DNA from: an uncultured Bacteroidota bacterium
GTDB lineage: Bacteria > Bacteroidota > Bacteroidia > NS11-12g > UBA9320
DNA length: 32,606 bases
Assembly: GCA_913054375.1 (NCBI GenBank)
Contig: CAJXIQ010000007.1
Coordinates: 1 to 32,606, forward strand
Direction of reading: 5' to 3'
Part shown: positions 17,237 through 27,444 of the stretch, one piece after another
How the letters are laid out: each line of letters starts with the position of its first letter
Numbering within the stretch: the stretch's first letter is position 1
Notes under the pieces: model-generated
Databases searched by the model: none
Seen by the model: only the letters and a program-made list of their open reading frames with translations
Told to the model about the DNA's origin: nothing
Program-made: the position numbers and the translations under genes

Positions 17237-19630
17237 ATGAAACTACGACATTTTTTTATCTTTCTTATCGTGCCTTTTGTATCAACAGCTGCTGCTCAAG
17301 AGACATTTACTCTATCTGGCAATGTGAAAGAAGCAGGGAGTCAAGAGTTACTCCTGGGTGTCACCATTTACACAGAGAGTAAATCTGCCGGTACAGTAAC
17401 AAATAATTTTGGGTATTACGCCCTGCAATTGCCTACAGGCAAGCACCGTATTATCTACAATTTTGTGGGTTATGATGCGGTAACTAAAGAGGTTACTATA
17501 AGCGGTGACAAGGTGCTAAACGTGAATCTTGCCAGTGCTCACAGTGAAATAGGAGAAGTGGTAGTGAATGCCTCCAAAACGCAAAAGAAGGTGAGTCAGG
17601 ATGTGCAAATGAGTACGATAGAGATCCCAATAAAGACTATCAAGGATATTCCTGCCCTATTTGGAGAAAAGGATGTGCTAAAAGTGCTTCAGCTTATGCC
17701 AGGCGTACAAAGTGGTAGTGAAGGACAGAGTGGGCTCTATGTGCGTGGAGGTGGTCCAGATCAAAATCTTATTATCTTAGATGGTGCTACGGTGTATAAT
17801 GCTCAGCACTTGTTTGGGTTTTTCTCTCTTTTCAATGGGGATGCATTGCGTAGTGTAGAGCTTATTAAGGGGGGCTTTCCGGCTCGCTACGGTGGTCGTC
17901 TTTCGTCTGTAATAGACATGAATATGAAAGATGGAAACAAAGAGAAAGTGACTGGCGAACTTGGCATTGGTGTTATCTCTAGCAAGGGTTTGATAGAAGG
18001 TCCTTTTGCTAAGGGTAAAGGCTCTTTTATAGTTAGCGGCCGACGCACGTATATAGATGTTCTTACGCAGCCTATTATTCGGGCTTTTAATAATGGGAAC
18101 TCAGCAGGATATTATTTTTATGACTTGAATGCAAAAGCCAACTATGAAATAAACGATAAAAATAGAGTGTACCTGAGTGGGTATTTTGGTAGAGATAAGT
18201 TTTACTTGAGGGAGAAATATGAAAACAGTTTTGATGGTCAAGAACAATCGTATACCAATAAGGTGAACTTTGGTTGGGGAAATGCAACCGGTACGGCGCG
18301 CTGGAATCACCTTTTTGGACCAAAGCTGTTTTCCAATACATCATTAATATACAGCTTCTACGAACTGGCTATTTCGGCCGAAGAAGAGTCTACAGGCAAT
18401 TCGGACTTTACTTTGGGTTACGGATCAGGCATCACTGACTATACACTAAAGCAAGACTTCGATTGGTACGCTAATAATAAACATAAGGTCAAGTTTGGGT
18501 TGCAAGCTACGCACCATACTTTCACCCCTGATGCCCTGGTGGTGAGAGATATTAGTTTTGGTTTGGATATAGACAGAAAAACGCAATATACTTCTGTAGA
18601 AACAGGGTTGTACATGGAAGACGAATGGAAAATCAGTAACAGACTAAAAAGTTTGTATGGCGTACGACTAAGTACGTTCACCACCAACAAAGTGACGTAT
18701 GTAAATCCAGAACCTAGGGTAGCATTGGCCTATAATCTTAAATCTGACGTATCACTCAAGGCATCATATGCTACCATGAATCAATATGTGCATTTGCTTA
18801 GTACGAGTGGAGTGGGTTTGCCCACAGACTTATGGGTACCTGCCACAGATTTGATAAAACCACAAAACTCACAGCAAGTCGCTGTTGGAATGGCAAAAGA
18901 CTTTGAGAAGCAAAACTTTAGCCTTACTGTAGAAGGATACTATAAGACAATGAACAATATCATTGGATATAAAGAAGGAGCATCTTTTCTGGCTATACAA
19001 GAAAGTGACGAAGGACTCGAGTCTATCTCTTGGGAAGAGAATGTCACCTCTGGCAAGGGAACAAGCTATGGAGCAGAGGTATTGCTGCAACGCAAACAGG
19101 GAAGGCTTACTGGCTGGGCAGGATATACACTCTCTTGGACCACTCATCAGTTTGATGAGTTGAATAATGGAAAGAAATTTTTTGCTCGCTATGATAGACG
19201 ACACGATATTTCTCTGGTAGGGGTATATGAACTAAAAGAAAACATAACTCTATCCGCCACATGGGTGTATGGCACGGGCAATGCCATTACACTGCCTATT
19301 AGCACTTATCAAACAAGTGAATTGTCAAATGTAAGTTCACCGAGTCGCGACAATTTTTATCGGGCCAATGGCACGGAGTATACGGATAGAAATGCGTTTA
19401 GGATGAGAGCCTACCATAGAGCAGATATAGGAGTGCAGGTCATGAAACAAAAGAAAAGTGGAGTACGGACCTGGGAGTTCAGTGTATACAATTCGTATAA
19501 TAGAAAAAATCCGTTCTACTATTTTATTGGGTCAGAAGAACAGTTTAATCCAGATAGTAAGCAGGTTCTAAAACAGGTGAGTCTCTTCCCAATTTTACCT
19601 TCTGTTAGTTGGAATTTTAAATTTAATTAA
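17237..19630 (+). CDS. TonB-dependent receptor with N-terminal carboxypeptidase-like regulatory domain
   Basis: 797 aa; signal peptide, CarboxypepD_reg-like domain, plug domain LMPGVQSGSEGQSGLYVRGGGPDQNLIILDGATVYN, C-terminal beta-barrel. Confidence 0.93.
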   Translation: MKLRHFFIFLIVPFVSTAAAQETFTLSGNVKEAGSQELLLGVTIYTESKSAGTVTNNFGYYALQLPTGKHRIIYNFVGYDAVTKEVTISGDKVLNVNLASAHSEIGEVVVNASKTQKKVSQDVQMSTIEIPIKTIKDIPALFGEKDVLKVLQLMPGVQSGSEGQSGLYVRGGGPDQNLIILDGATVYNAQHLFGFFSLFNGDALRSVELIKGGFPARYGGRLSSVIDMNMKDGNKEKVTGELGIGVISSKGLIEGPFAKGKGSFIVSGRRTYIDVLTQPIIRAFNNGNSAGYYFYDLNAKANYEINDKNRVYLSGYFGRDKFYLREKYENSFDGQEQSYTNKVNFGWGNATGTARWNHLFGPKLFSNTSLIYSFYELAISAEEESTGNSDFTLGYGSGITDYTLKQDFDWYANNKHKVKFGLQATHHTFTPDALVVRDISFGLDIDRKTQYTSVETGLYMEDEWKISNRLKSLYGVRLSTFTTNKVTYVNPEPRVALAYNLKSDVSLKASYATMNQYVHLLSTSGVGLPTDLWVPATDLIKPQNSQQVAVGMAKDFEKQNFSLTVEGYYKTMNNIIGYKEGASFLAIQESDEGLESISWEENVTSGKGTSYGAEVLLQRKQGRLTGWAGYTLSWTTHQFDELNNGKKFFARYDRRHDISLVGVYELKENITLSATWVYGTGNAITLPISTYQTSELSNVSSPSRDNFYRANGTEYTDRNAFRMRAYHRADIGVQVMKQKKSGVRTWEFSVYNSYNRKNPFYYFIGSEEQFNPDSKQVLKQVSLFPILPSVSWNFKFN

Positions 19631-19631
19631 A

Positions 19632-20438
19632 ATGAAAAAAACGATCATACTATTAGTTGTACTCGTTCTGGCAGGATGCCAGACTGTATTAGAAGACGTA
19701 GCAGTGCCTGCCGCCGAGGTGAAAGCTGTGGTATTCTATTCTGCTAATAATTTCGGCGGTTTTGCAAATCCACTACTATTAACCAAAACCAAACCTGTAC
19801 TTAATAACAGTGTATCTGGAGATTTTGAAAAAATACAAAATGCAGCTATATCGTTGATAGGCAACGGACAGGAAGTTGATTTTATCAATATAAATAATGA
19901 TTATGTACTCAATAATCAAAAGTTTAGATTCAGTGCAGGAATTGAATATTCGCTAAGCATAGTAACCCCCGAAAACGGAACGGTTACGGGTAAGAGTATC
20001 ATGCCCGACTCTATTTCAGAATATGAGCTTGAAGTAGATTCTATTGACCAGGACTTTGAGGTTATTTATAATGGTAGGTTATCTATCCCAGACAACCCAA
20101 ATAAAGACGAATATTACAGGATTGAGGCATTTTCACGGTATGATGGGAGCGATGAAGTTATGTATGTAGACGGCGAGTATTTCTCGGATGAAAATGCTGC
20201 AAACGGCAGTGTAAATACACGATTTACCACTAGATCATGGGATGATAAAAATGGAAAAAGACCTGAAGCTTATGTAATACTAAGTGCTATCACTAAAGAT
20301 CATTATGAGTACAGTATGGCTTTAGAGAATTATGATCCAGAGAATCCTTTTTCTGAGCCAACACCGCTGCCTAATAATGTAGAAGGAGGACTTGGAATTT
20401 TTACGTTGAGCAATAGTCAGATCGTAAGAATCAAATAA
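19632..20438 (+). CDS. DUF4249-like lipoprotein
   Basis: Lipobox LVLAGC; directly after the TonB-dependent receptor, as is usual for DUF4249 proteins; 268 aa. Confidence 0.75.
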   Translation: MKKTIILLVVLVLAGCQTVLEDVAVPAAEVKAVVFYSANNFGGFANPLLLTKTKPVLNNSVSGDFEKIQNAAISLIGNGQEVDFININNDYVLNNQKFRFSAGIEYSLSIVTPENGTVTGKSIMPDSISEYELEVDSIDQDFEVIYNGRLSIPDNPNKDEYYRIEAFSRYDGSDEVMYVDGEYFSDENAANGSVNTRFTTRSWDDKNGKRPEAYVILSAITKDHYEYSMALENYDPENPFSEPTPLPNNVEGGLGIFTLSNSQIVRIK

Positions 20439-20449
20439 CGAAATCCTTT

Positions 20450-21196
20450 CTATGCCGTCTTATAGATAATCAATAGGTTATTATCCAAGGCATTTGCCAT
20501 GTTGGGTATGCTGCATAGTCTAAAAACAAGGTCGGGATACTTTTGGGTATACTCTTCTTTTATCTTCTGCTCCCAGTAGCCAAGCTTTACAGAAAGTATA
20601 TCTTCTACTACATATATACCCCCAACTCTTAGCTTGTGTATGCTGTTTTCAAAAAAATGGGTATTGGCCTCAAATACGTGCAAGCCATCGTCTATCATTA
20701 TATCAAAAGCTTCAGGTATAATGGGGTGTGCCCACATGGTCTGGATACTTGCAGCATCTGTCTGGTCGCAGTGATAAGCGTATATACCTTCCTCATTTTT
20801 TACCACACGCTCATCTATATCTGCTGCATGTATGGTAGCATTTTTAAAGTAACCTTTCCATCCTCTGTGAGAAGCCATTGGTGTCCCTTCTGCACCCATA
20901 TTGTTTCCAAAAGACGTATCAGTGGTCCCTATACCTAGCTCAAAAAGATGATTCACCGTCATTCCTGCAAAAAGTGAAGCGTACACCTTTGCATAATTGT
21001 GCCAACCGTTTCCCTTGTCGCTGCCAGCTTGTGTCATTATTTCGCAGAGCGGTGTAGCTCCGCTAAATCCTATTTCGGGATATCTCTTGGTTAGCTCCGT
21101 AGTAGATTTAGTATCTTGGTAGTAGTGAGACCAAGTGCTACTATGTAGCTTGGCAAACACCCTATTTAGTATTATATTTTTTAGGTAACGTGTCAC
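20450..21196 (-). CDS. Class I SAM-dependent methyltransferase, macrolide O-methyltransferase-like
   Basis: GSDKGNGWHNYAKVYASLF, LFELGIGTT, IHAADID, FDIMIDDGLH; GTG start overlapping the upstream stop (TAGTG). Confidence 0.75.
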   Translation of the reverse strand: MTRYLKNIILNRVFAKLHSSTWSHYYQDTKSTTELTKRYPEIGFSGATPLCEIMTQAGSDKGNGWHNYAKVYASLFAGMTVNHLFELGIGTTDTSFGNNMGAEGTPMASHRGWKGYFKNATIHAADIDERVVKNEEGIYAYHCDQTDAASIQTMWAHPIIPEAFDIMIDDGLHVFEANTHFFENSIHKLRVGGIYVVEDILSVKLGYWEQKIKEEYTQKYPDLVFRLCSIPNMANALDNNLLIIYKTA

Positions 21197-21840
21197 TATA
21201 ATTTTCTTGCTACCATTAGCCCATCTCTTACGGGTAGTAATATGTTTTCTACGCGTGGGTCATCATTCACTTCCTTGTTGAACATATCTAACGCCTTTGT
21301 GTCTTTATCTTGAGCGAGCTGTTCTTTATTTATCACTTTACCACTCCACAGTACATTATCGGCAATGATAATAGCACCTTGTGGCAGGCGATCTATGAGT
21401 AAATTGTAGTAGGCAGAGTAGTTATCCTTATCAGCATCTATAAATACTAGGTCAAAATCAGCATCCAATGTTGGAATAATATCGAGGGCATTGCCCACGT
21501 GGAAATGCAATTGCTCTGCATACGAAGATTCACCAAAAAACTGTAGGATACGCGTTTCTAATTCTTCATTAATATCAATGGTATGCAACACACCTCCTGG
21601 GGCAAGACCTTCTGCCAAGCAAAGAGCAGCATAGCCCGTGTACGTGCCTATTTCCAGTATAGCTTTAGGCTGCTTCATTTTACTAAACAAACTGAGTATA
21701 CGGCCTTGCAAGTGTCCGCTAAGCATACGAGGAGCAAGTACATTGGCATAGGTGTCCCTGTTCAACGTTGCTAGTAAAGTGCTTTCTGCACTCGAGTGCT
21801 TTTCTGCATAATCGGCGAGTTCTTTATCTATAAAATCCAT
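21196..21840 (-). CDS. O-methyltransferase, caffeoyl-CoA OMT-like family
   Basis: AILEIGTYTGYAALCLAEGL, LVFIDADKDNYSAYYN, IIADNVLWSGKV. Confidence 0.92.
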   Translation of the reverse strand: MDFIDKELADYAEKHSSAESTLLATLNRDTYANVLAPRMLSGHLQGRILSLFSKMKQPKAILEIGTYTGYAALCLAEGLAPGGVLHTIDINEELETRILQFFGESSYAEQLHFHVGNALDIIPTLDADFDLVFIDADKDNYSAYYNLLIDRLPQGAIIIADNVLWSGKVINKEQLAQDKDTKALDMFNKEVNDDPRVENILLPVRDGLMVARKL

Positions 21841-21847
21841 AGGCTCT

Positions 21848-22894
21848 TTAGTTTGATAGTTTAAAAGTTGCTTCTACCATAGCGTGGTCACTTTTTATGG
21901 TAGATACGCACTTGTAGCTGGTACATTCTAGTTCGCTATCGTGCAATATATAGTCAATACGCATGATTGGGAAAGGTTTAAGATACGTAGCACCCCAGCC
22001 ATTGCCCCTTTCTATGAAAGCATCTTTTCTTCCTTTTTTCAGCTGTTGATAGGTATAACTCTGAGGTGTATCGTTAAAATCACCTAGAATTATCACTGGA
22101 TAAGGACTATCTGCTATTACTTCTTGTATTGCTTTGGTCTGCTCGCTACGTTGTACTATTAGTTTTTTTAGTCTTTTAGCAAAGTTTAATGCATATGATT
22201 TGTACTCTTCATCTATTTCTACATTTACCAGCTTGTGATAGAGTGAAGAATTAATGCCATTAGACTGCAAGTGCGTTGCAACGTAGCGCACAACGGTGCC
22301 GTTTATATCGATGTCAAAATAGGCCGCGATGTTATTGGTAAAATGCTCGTATTTTATTCGTTCCCAGTTGATAATTTTGTGTTTGGAAACTATTTTAAGT
22401 CCATAATCATACTTGTTTTTTTTGGCATCCAGTTTCACAAACTGTTGGTGTGGGTAGGTATCATAATCAATGCTTCCTTTCTTATTAAGCCACTCAATAA
22501 GGACTGCAACATCAAATTGTTTTTGGTTCAGGTAGTTTCTGATTTGCTCCGATGTGTTCCCTCCATTATAGACCTGTTGTACATTCACATTGAAAGTGGC
22601 TACCTTAATGTCGGAAGCGGCGGCACTGCTCGAGTTGAATTGAATATTCCGTGCGGCAAACTGTAGGCCCATGAGAATAAAGAACGCGTTGTACATCCAT
22701 CGTCTTTTTTTGAGGAAGATCCAAAAAAAGACCAAGAGCAGATTGAGGATTAACCAAAACTTGTAGGTGAGCCCAAAGAAGGACACAGGCCAAAAATCTT
22801 GAGGGTCAACAAACGGAGCTAAGTAGGCTATAAGCAAGCCTAGTATTGCTAGGGAATTTATGAAATCTGCTATACGTTTGAAAAGTCGACGCAT
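21848..22894 (-). CDS. Endonuclease/exonuclease/phosphatase family protein with N-terminal TM helices
   Basis: KVATFNVNVQQVY, THLQSNG, VIILGDFNDTPQSYTYQ, RIDYIL, SDHAMVEATF. Confidence 0.88.
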   Translation of the reverse strand: MRRLFKRIADFINSLAILGLLIAYLAPFVDPQDFWPVSFFGLTYKFWLILNLLLVFFWIFLKKRRWMYNAFFILMGLQFAARNIQFNSSSAAASDIKVATFNVNVQQVYNGGNTSEQIRNYLNQKQFDVAVLIEWLNKKGSIDYDTYPHQQFVKLDAKKNKYDYGLKIVSKHKIINWERIKYEHFTNNIAAYFDIDINGTVVRYVATHLQSNGINSSLYHKLVNVEIDEEYKSYALNFAKRLKKLIVQRSEQTKAIQEVIADSPYPVIILGDFNDTPQSYTYQQLKKGRKDAFIERGNGWGATYLKPFPIMRIDYILHDSELECTSYKCVSTIKSDHAMVEATFKLSN

Positions 22895-23755
22895 TTATTC
22901 GCTCGCTTTAAAAAGAATATCCTTTTCTGTCGTACTTAAGCTATCGTATCCGCTCTGTGATATCTTGTCCAATATGGCATCTATTTGATCCTGGTTGGGT
23001 TGGTACTTTTTGTAAGCACGTTCTTGTGCAAGCGTACTTTCATCCACATCTATTTTTTTCATTCTAGAAGGGATAATGGACTTACCGTTTATGGTAGGGA
23101 GTTCTATTTTTCCTTGCAATTGGAGGATGAATAGCATCCCGAATATAGCACCACCTATATGGGCAAAAAGCCCGCCAGTATTGTCGCTTACGGGGAATAG
23201 ATACAAGTCTCTAAACACCAAGAATAGAGCGACCCAACGCATTTCTACATTGAATAATCCAAAAGGACGAATCTGATAACGCGGAACATATAAACCAGTA
23301 GCTACGAGTATGGCGGTAACACCTCCAGATGCTCCTAGTAATTTTTTATAGCTCTTGACCTCAGCAAAAATGGGGAATACGTTGTAGCTGATGACAAAGA
23401 GTGCTGCACCGGCTAGTCCTCCGTACAGAAATATTTTCCAGACCTTGGCACTGTCCATAAAGTCTTCGAGCACTCGGCCAATGAAATAGAGCATTAGCAT
23501 ATTACCCAATATGTGCCAAAAGCCACTGTGAAAGAAGATATTTGTAATGATACTCCAAGGCCTGATGAGCAGGACACCCAGGTTGCTTGGGATGTAGAAA
23601 TACTCCAAGAGTTCATTTGGTTGGAACCCAGATAGTTTTGCTATGATACCAACAAATATGGTAAAGACAAAAACACCCAAATTGATCAGTATAATCTGAC
23701 GTATGGCTGAGCCTCCTTTATTGTATTCGTATTTTATCTTTTCCCAGACAGTCAT
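22895..23755 (-). CDS. Rhomboid family intramembrane serine protease
   Basis: HILGNMLMLYFIG, catalytic GASGG, AHIGGAIFG. Confidence 0.92.
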   Translation of the reverse strand: MTVWEKIKYEYNKGGSAIRQIILINLGVFVFTIFVGIIAKLSGFQPNELLEYFYIPSNLGVLLIRPWSIITNIFFHSGFWHILGNMLMLYFIGRVLEDFMDSAKVWKIFLYGGLAGAALFVISYNVFPIFAEVKSYKKLLGASGGVTAILVATGLYVPRYQIRPFGLFNVEMRWVALFLVFRDLYLFPVSDNTGGLFAHIGGAIFGMLFILQLQGKIELPTINGKSIIPSRMKKIDVDESTLAQERAYKKYQPNQDQIDAILDKISQSGYDSLSTTEKDILFKASE

Positions 23756-23761
23756 GGTTGG

Positions 23762-24391
23762 TTAGTATAACGTATTACGGTTGGTCTTATTCCAGTACTT
23801 AACAAGCAAGAAGCCAAAAAGTGCACCACCCAAGTGTGCGAAGTGTGCAACTCCTGTCTGGAAACCGCTCACCCCTGCAAATAATTCGTATGCAGCATAT
23901 GCTCCTACAAGGTATTTTGCCTTGATAGGTACAGGAATAAACATAATGTAGAGTTCTGTATTGGGCCAGTACATTGCAAAGGCTACTAGTATGCCAAACA
24001 GAGCGCCAGATGCTCCTACAGTAGGCTGATTTATACTAACTATTCCCTGGGTTATCTCGTAATCCTGTATGAGTGTATGGATTAATGCTGCGCCAAGTCC
24101 TGTGATAATATAAAAGTTGAGGTACCGTTTTGCGCCCCACATCTGTTCTAGTCGTGTACCAAACATGTACACCCCAAACATATTGAAAAGAATATGTGTA
24201 AAACCGCCATGCATAAACATGTGTGTTATGATTTGCCAACCCCGAAAATATTCGCTTTTGTAGTTGAACAAAGCGAAGTATTCATAGGCCTGATCACCTA
24301 ATAACATGGTTATTACAAACATAAGAATGTTAATACCAACGATATTTTTGGTGACTAGGGGTAGATTAAACTGATTGCTGTTAAACTGCAT
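23762..24391 (-). CDS. Rhomboid family intramembrane serine protease
   Basis: MFMHGGFTHILFNMFGVYMFG, GASGALFG, AHLGGALFG. Confidence 0.95.
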   Translation of the reverse strand: MQFNSNQFNLPLVTKNIVGINILMFVITMLLGDQAYEYFALFNYKSEYFRGWQIITHMFMHGGFTHILFNMFGVYMFGTRLEQMWGAKRYLNFYIITGLGAALIHTLIQDYEITQGIVSINQPTVGASGALFGILVAFAMYWPNTELYIMFIPVPIKAKYLVGAYAAYELFAGVSGFQTGVAHFAHLGGALFGFLLVKYWNKTNRNTLY

Positions 24392-24401
24392 GTATTCTTA
24401 C

Positions 24402-26180
24402 TTATTGAAAAAAACGTTCCAAACTGCTCTTTGTTAGTTTTACAATGATGGCCTTGCCTGCATTGTTGTTTGTATACTGTTTACACTGAAGCAAATCACT
24501 CACCAGATTACTCATCTCAGCCTCGCTCAATGCCTTGCCTGCCTTAATGGCAGCGTTCTTTGCGGTAGCTTGCCGCAACGCATCTTTTTTGGCTATTTTT
24601 AAGTCTTGGAAATTGGTTTTAAAGTCATCCAGTATTTGTACTACGATATCTGCACCGTCTACTTTACTGAGTTCACTAGGCAACCCATTTATGATAATGG
24701 CATCTTTGCCAAACTCGCTGGTGTCAAAACCAAGGGCATTTATCTCATCCTTCATTTCAAAATAGAGCAAAAGATCGGCTTTACTCATTGCTATGGTGCG
24801 GGGAAACAGTAGCTGCTGCGAGGCAATTTGTTGATTTTCTGTATACCGTTCATACAAGATCTGGGCGTGTGCTCTATGCTGATTTATAATGCACAATTCT
24901 CCGTCTATTTTGGTGATGATAAAGGCATTTTCTATCTGAAAAATATCAGTGAATATTCTATTTTCTTCATGCTTGTCTGCAGGTGTCTCATTGAAAATAT
25001 CGCGCTGTTGCACTTGCTGTACAGGCGTATTGAGTAATTCATCTAGTTTTTCCCATTCGGTACTTGTACGCTGCTTGGGTGTCTCAAAAGGATTGAACCG
25101 CACATTTGGCTCCGTTGTTTTAAGACTAGGATTATACTCGCGATGCAATGGAGGCTCTGTGGCATTGTGCAACTGAGCTTGTGTAGGCATTACAAAATGT
25201 ACACCTAAGGTTTTTTTGATAACACTCTGCAGTAGCGTATATACATGTCTGCCATCCTCAAATTTTACCTCATGTTTTGTTGGGTGAATGTTTACGTCTA
25301 TTTTTCCGGGATCTACATTCAGAAACAGGACAAAGAACGGATACGTTTTTTCCTCTAGCAAACTACCATATGCAGAGCTTATTGCATGGTTTAGGTAGGC
25401 ATCTTTAATGAATCTTCCGTTGGCAAATAGGTATTGACTTCCTCTGGTGCGTTTGGCTATTGTAGGGGAGCCTATGTACCCAGTTATACCTACTATTTCT
25501 GTTTGTTCGCTGGCATCGATAAGGTTTTCTTCTTTTACGCTGAAAAGATCTGCAATTCTATGTTTTAGGTTGCCACCTCTTAGTTTAGATAGGTTTTTGT
25601 CTTGGTTGTAAAATTCGAAACTTAGTGCAGGGTATGCTAAAGCTATTCGCTGGTATTCTTCAAAAATATGCTTGGTTTCTACCGCTATACTTTTTAGGAA
25701 ATTCTTGCGAGCAGGTATGTTATAAAAGAGATTCTTTACGGTGATTGAGGTACCTTGGTTGGTTGCTGTATTTTCTTGTGTTTCTACTGTACCTGCATTT
25801 ATGACTATACGTGTACCCACACTTTCTTCTCCACTCTTGGTTCGCATTTCTACCTCGCTTACTGACGCTATACTGGCTAGCGCTTCGCCCCTAAAACCGA
25901 GGGTGTTCAAATTATATAAATCGCCTGCCTTTGTTATCTTAGAGGTGGCATGCCGTTCCCAGCACATTCTGGCATCAAATGCGTTCATGCCTGTCCCGTT
26001 ATCATCTACTTGGATGTGGGTACAGCCTCCATTTTTAATAAAAAGTTTGATTTCTGTGGACCCAGCATCTACCGCATTTTCGAGCAGTTCTTTTACCACA
26101 GATGCGGGGCGTTGTACTACCTCTCCCGCGGCTATCTGATTGGCGGTGCTTTCGGGTAGTAATTGTATAATTCCAGGCAT
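24402..26180 (-). CDS. mutL: DNA mismatch repair endonuclease MutL
   Basis: IAAGEVVQRPASVVKELLENAVDAGST, DDNGTGM, RHATSKI, TLGFRGEALASIASV; C-terminal MutL dimerisation domain. Confidence 0.97.
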   Translation of the reverse strand: MPGIIQLLPESTANQIAAGEVVQRPASVVKELLENAVDAGSTEIKLFIKNGGCTHIQVDDNGTGMNAFDARMCWERHATSKITKAGDLYNLNTLGFRGEALASIASVSEVEMRTKSGEESVGTRIVINAGTVETQENTATNQGTSITVKNLFYNIPARKNFLKSIAVETKHIFEEYQRIALAYPALSFEFYNQDKNLSKLRGGNLKHRIADLFSVKEENLIDASEQTEIVGITGYIGSPTIAKRTRGSQYLFANGRFIKDAYLNHAISSAYGSLLEEKTYPFFVLFLNVDPGKIDVNIHPTKHEVKFEDGRHVYTLLQSVIKKTLGVHFVMPTQAQLHNATEPPLHREYNPSLKTTEPNVRFNPFETPKQRTSTEWEKLDELLNTPVQQVQQRDIFNETPADKHEENRIFTDIFQIENAFIITKIDGELCIINQHRAHAQILYERYTENQQIASQQLLFPRTIAMSKADLLLYFEMKDEINALGFDTSEFGKDAIIINGLPSELSKVDGADIVVQILDDFKTNFQDLKIAKKDALRQATAKNAAIKAGKALSEAEMSNLVSDLLQCKQYTNNNAGKAIIVKLTKSSLERFFQ

Positions 26181-26190
26181 CTATTCGAGC

Positions 26191-26520
26191 TTATTGAGAC
26201 AAGCCTTCGAAGATAATTTTTAGAAGATTAGAATCCCAGAGATAATAGAAAATAACCGTTAGAATAATAGCAATAGCCGCTATACGTGCTACATACAATT
26301 TGTGGCCGGGCGCTGTACCATACCTATTACTTGTCTGCTTGGCTTTGTAAGCACGACGTATATGGTCCTTCACATCATCTTTAGAACGCGCTTCTTCTCC
26401 CATTTCTCTCTTAATATCATCTACCCTTGAGTGAAGTTCTTCTTTGGCTTCATCATAGAAAACAGGCGTGTAATTGAACTTACGGTACTTCGGTAGTCTG
26501 GAAAATTTAAGGTTAATCAT
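26191..26520 (-). CDS. Small conserved membrane protein adjacent to mutL, unknown function
   Basis: 109 aa; FNYTPVFYDEAKEEL motif and one C-terminal TM helix; 10 nt before mutL. Confidence 0.7.
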   Translation of the reverse strand: MINLKFSRLPKYRKFNYTPVFYDEAKEELHSRVDDIKREMGEEARSKDDVKDHIRRAYKAKQTSNRYGTAPGHKLYVARIAAIAIILTVIFYYLWDSNLLKIIFEGLSQ

Positions 26521-26613
26521 ACGCTCTGCAAATTTACGGTTTTGTGGGTAAAGCCATTGAACAGGGTGTTACTTGCTTGGTATTGACCTTTTTATTGGCT
26601 TGATTCGGTAACG

Positions 26614-27321
26614 TTAAGGGTTACAATTTTCATAATGCGAACGCTCGGCAACTACTATATGGTGGTCCAGTGCCTTTTGGTACTCTTCACACGCAAATTC
26701 TGTTTCGTCTATTTGGAGGTATAAATTTCCTTTAATGTAGTGAACCATTTTGTACTTGGGTAGCAATTTTTCTACCGAGCTATAGTCGCGTAGGGCTCCG
26801 TTTATGTCCTTCATTTCTACCTTAAGCTCCGCTCTTCTTTTGTAGAGATCCCCGGATAGGTTGTCTATGCGGATGGCAACGTCGAGGTCAGCTAATGCTA
26901 GTACTTCATCTCCATTGGCATTGTGTGCATCTGCCCTAACCTTTAGGAAAGGGACGCTTCTTGGGTTATCTAAAAGTATGTAGGTGTAGTCCTTTATAGC
27001 GGCATCGTATTGCTTTAGCTCTACTTGGCAGAGGCCTCGGTAGTAGTATGCCTCTCTGTATATTGGGTTTAGTGTTAATGTTTTAGTGAAATCTCTTGTT
27101 GCATCTGCGTATTTCCCAGCATTAAACTCTGTTGTACCTCTATTGAAATAGCCTCTAAAATCAGCTGGATTTAGCACAATGTATTTACTGTAAAGGATCA
27201 AGGCTTTACTGTATTCTCTTTCTAGTGTAGCTCGATTTGCTTGAATGAGCAATTCAGCTGCTGTTTGTGCATACGTGTTTGCAAAAAATAAGAGTAGGAG
27301 TGCCGTAAGTATTGGTTTCAT
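26614..27321 (-). CDS. Tetratricopeptide repeat protein, secreted/periplasmic
   Basis: Signal peptide and several TPRs (YREAYYYRGLCQVELKQYDAAIKDYT). ATG 27321 preferred over TTG 27324. Confidence 0.88.
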   Translation of the reverse strand: MKPILTALLLLFFANTYAQTAAELLIQANRATLEREYSKALILYSKYIVLNPADFRGYFNRGTTEFNAGKYADATRDFTKTLTLNPIYREAYYYRGLCQVELKQYDAAIKDYTYILLDNPRSVPFLKVRADAHNANGDEVLALADLDVAIRIDNLSGDLYKRRAELKVEMKDINGALRDYSSVEKLLPKYKMVHYIKGNLYLQIDETEFACEEYQKALDHHIVVAERSHYENCNP

Positions 27322-27444
27322 CAATGAGTTTATAACTGCAAATAAAGTACGGTATTGTATGTACTCTCAAAAAATCTATGCACAGGTGTGAATCCATTTG
27401 GCTAAGATTGTTTATAATTGAATCGGAATAAATAAAAAAATAGA

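Noticed and set aside
22271-22666. 131-aa plus-strand ORF
   Set aside because: Antisense to the EEP-family coding sequence with intact catalytic motifs.
25741-26139. 132-aa plus-strand ORF
   Set aside because: Antisense to the conserved MutL ATPase domain.
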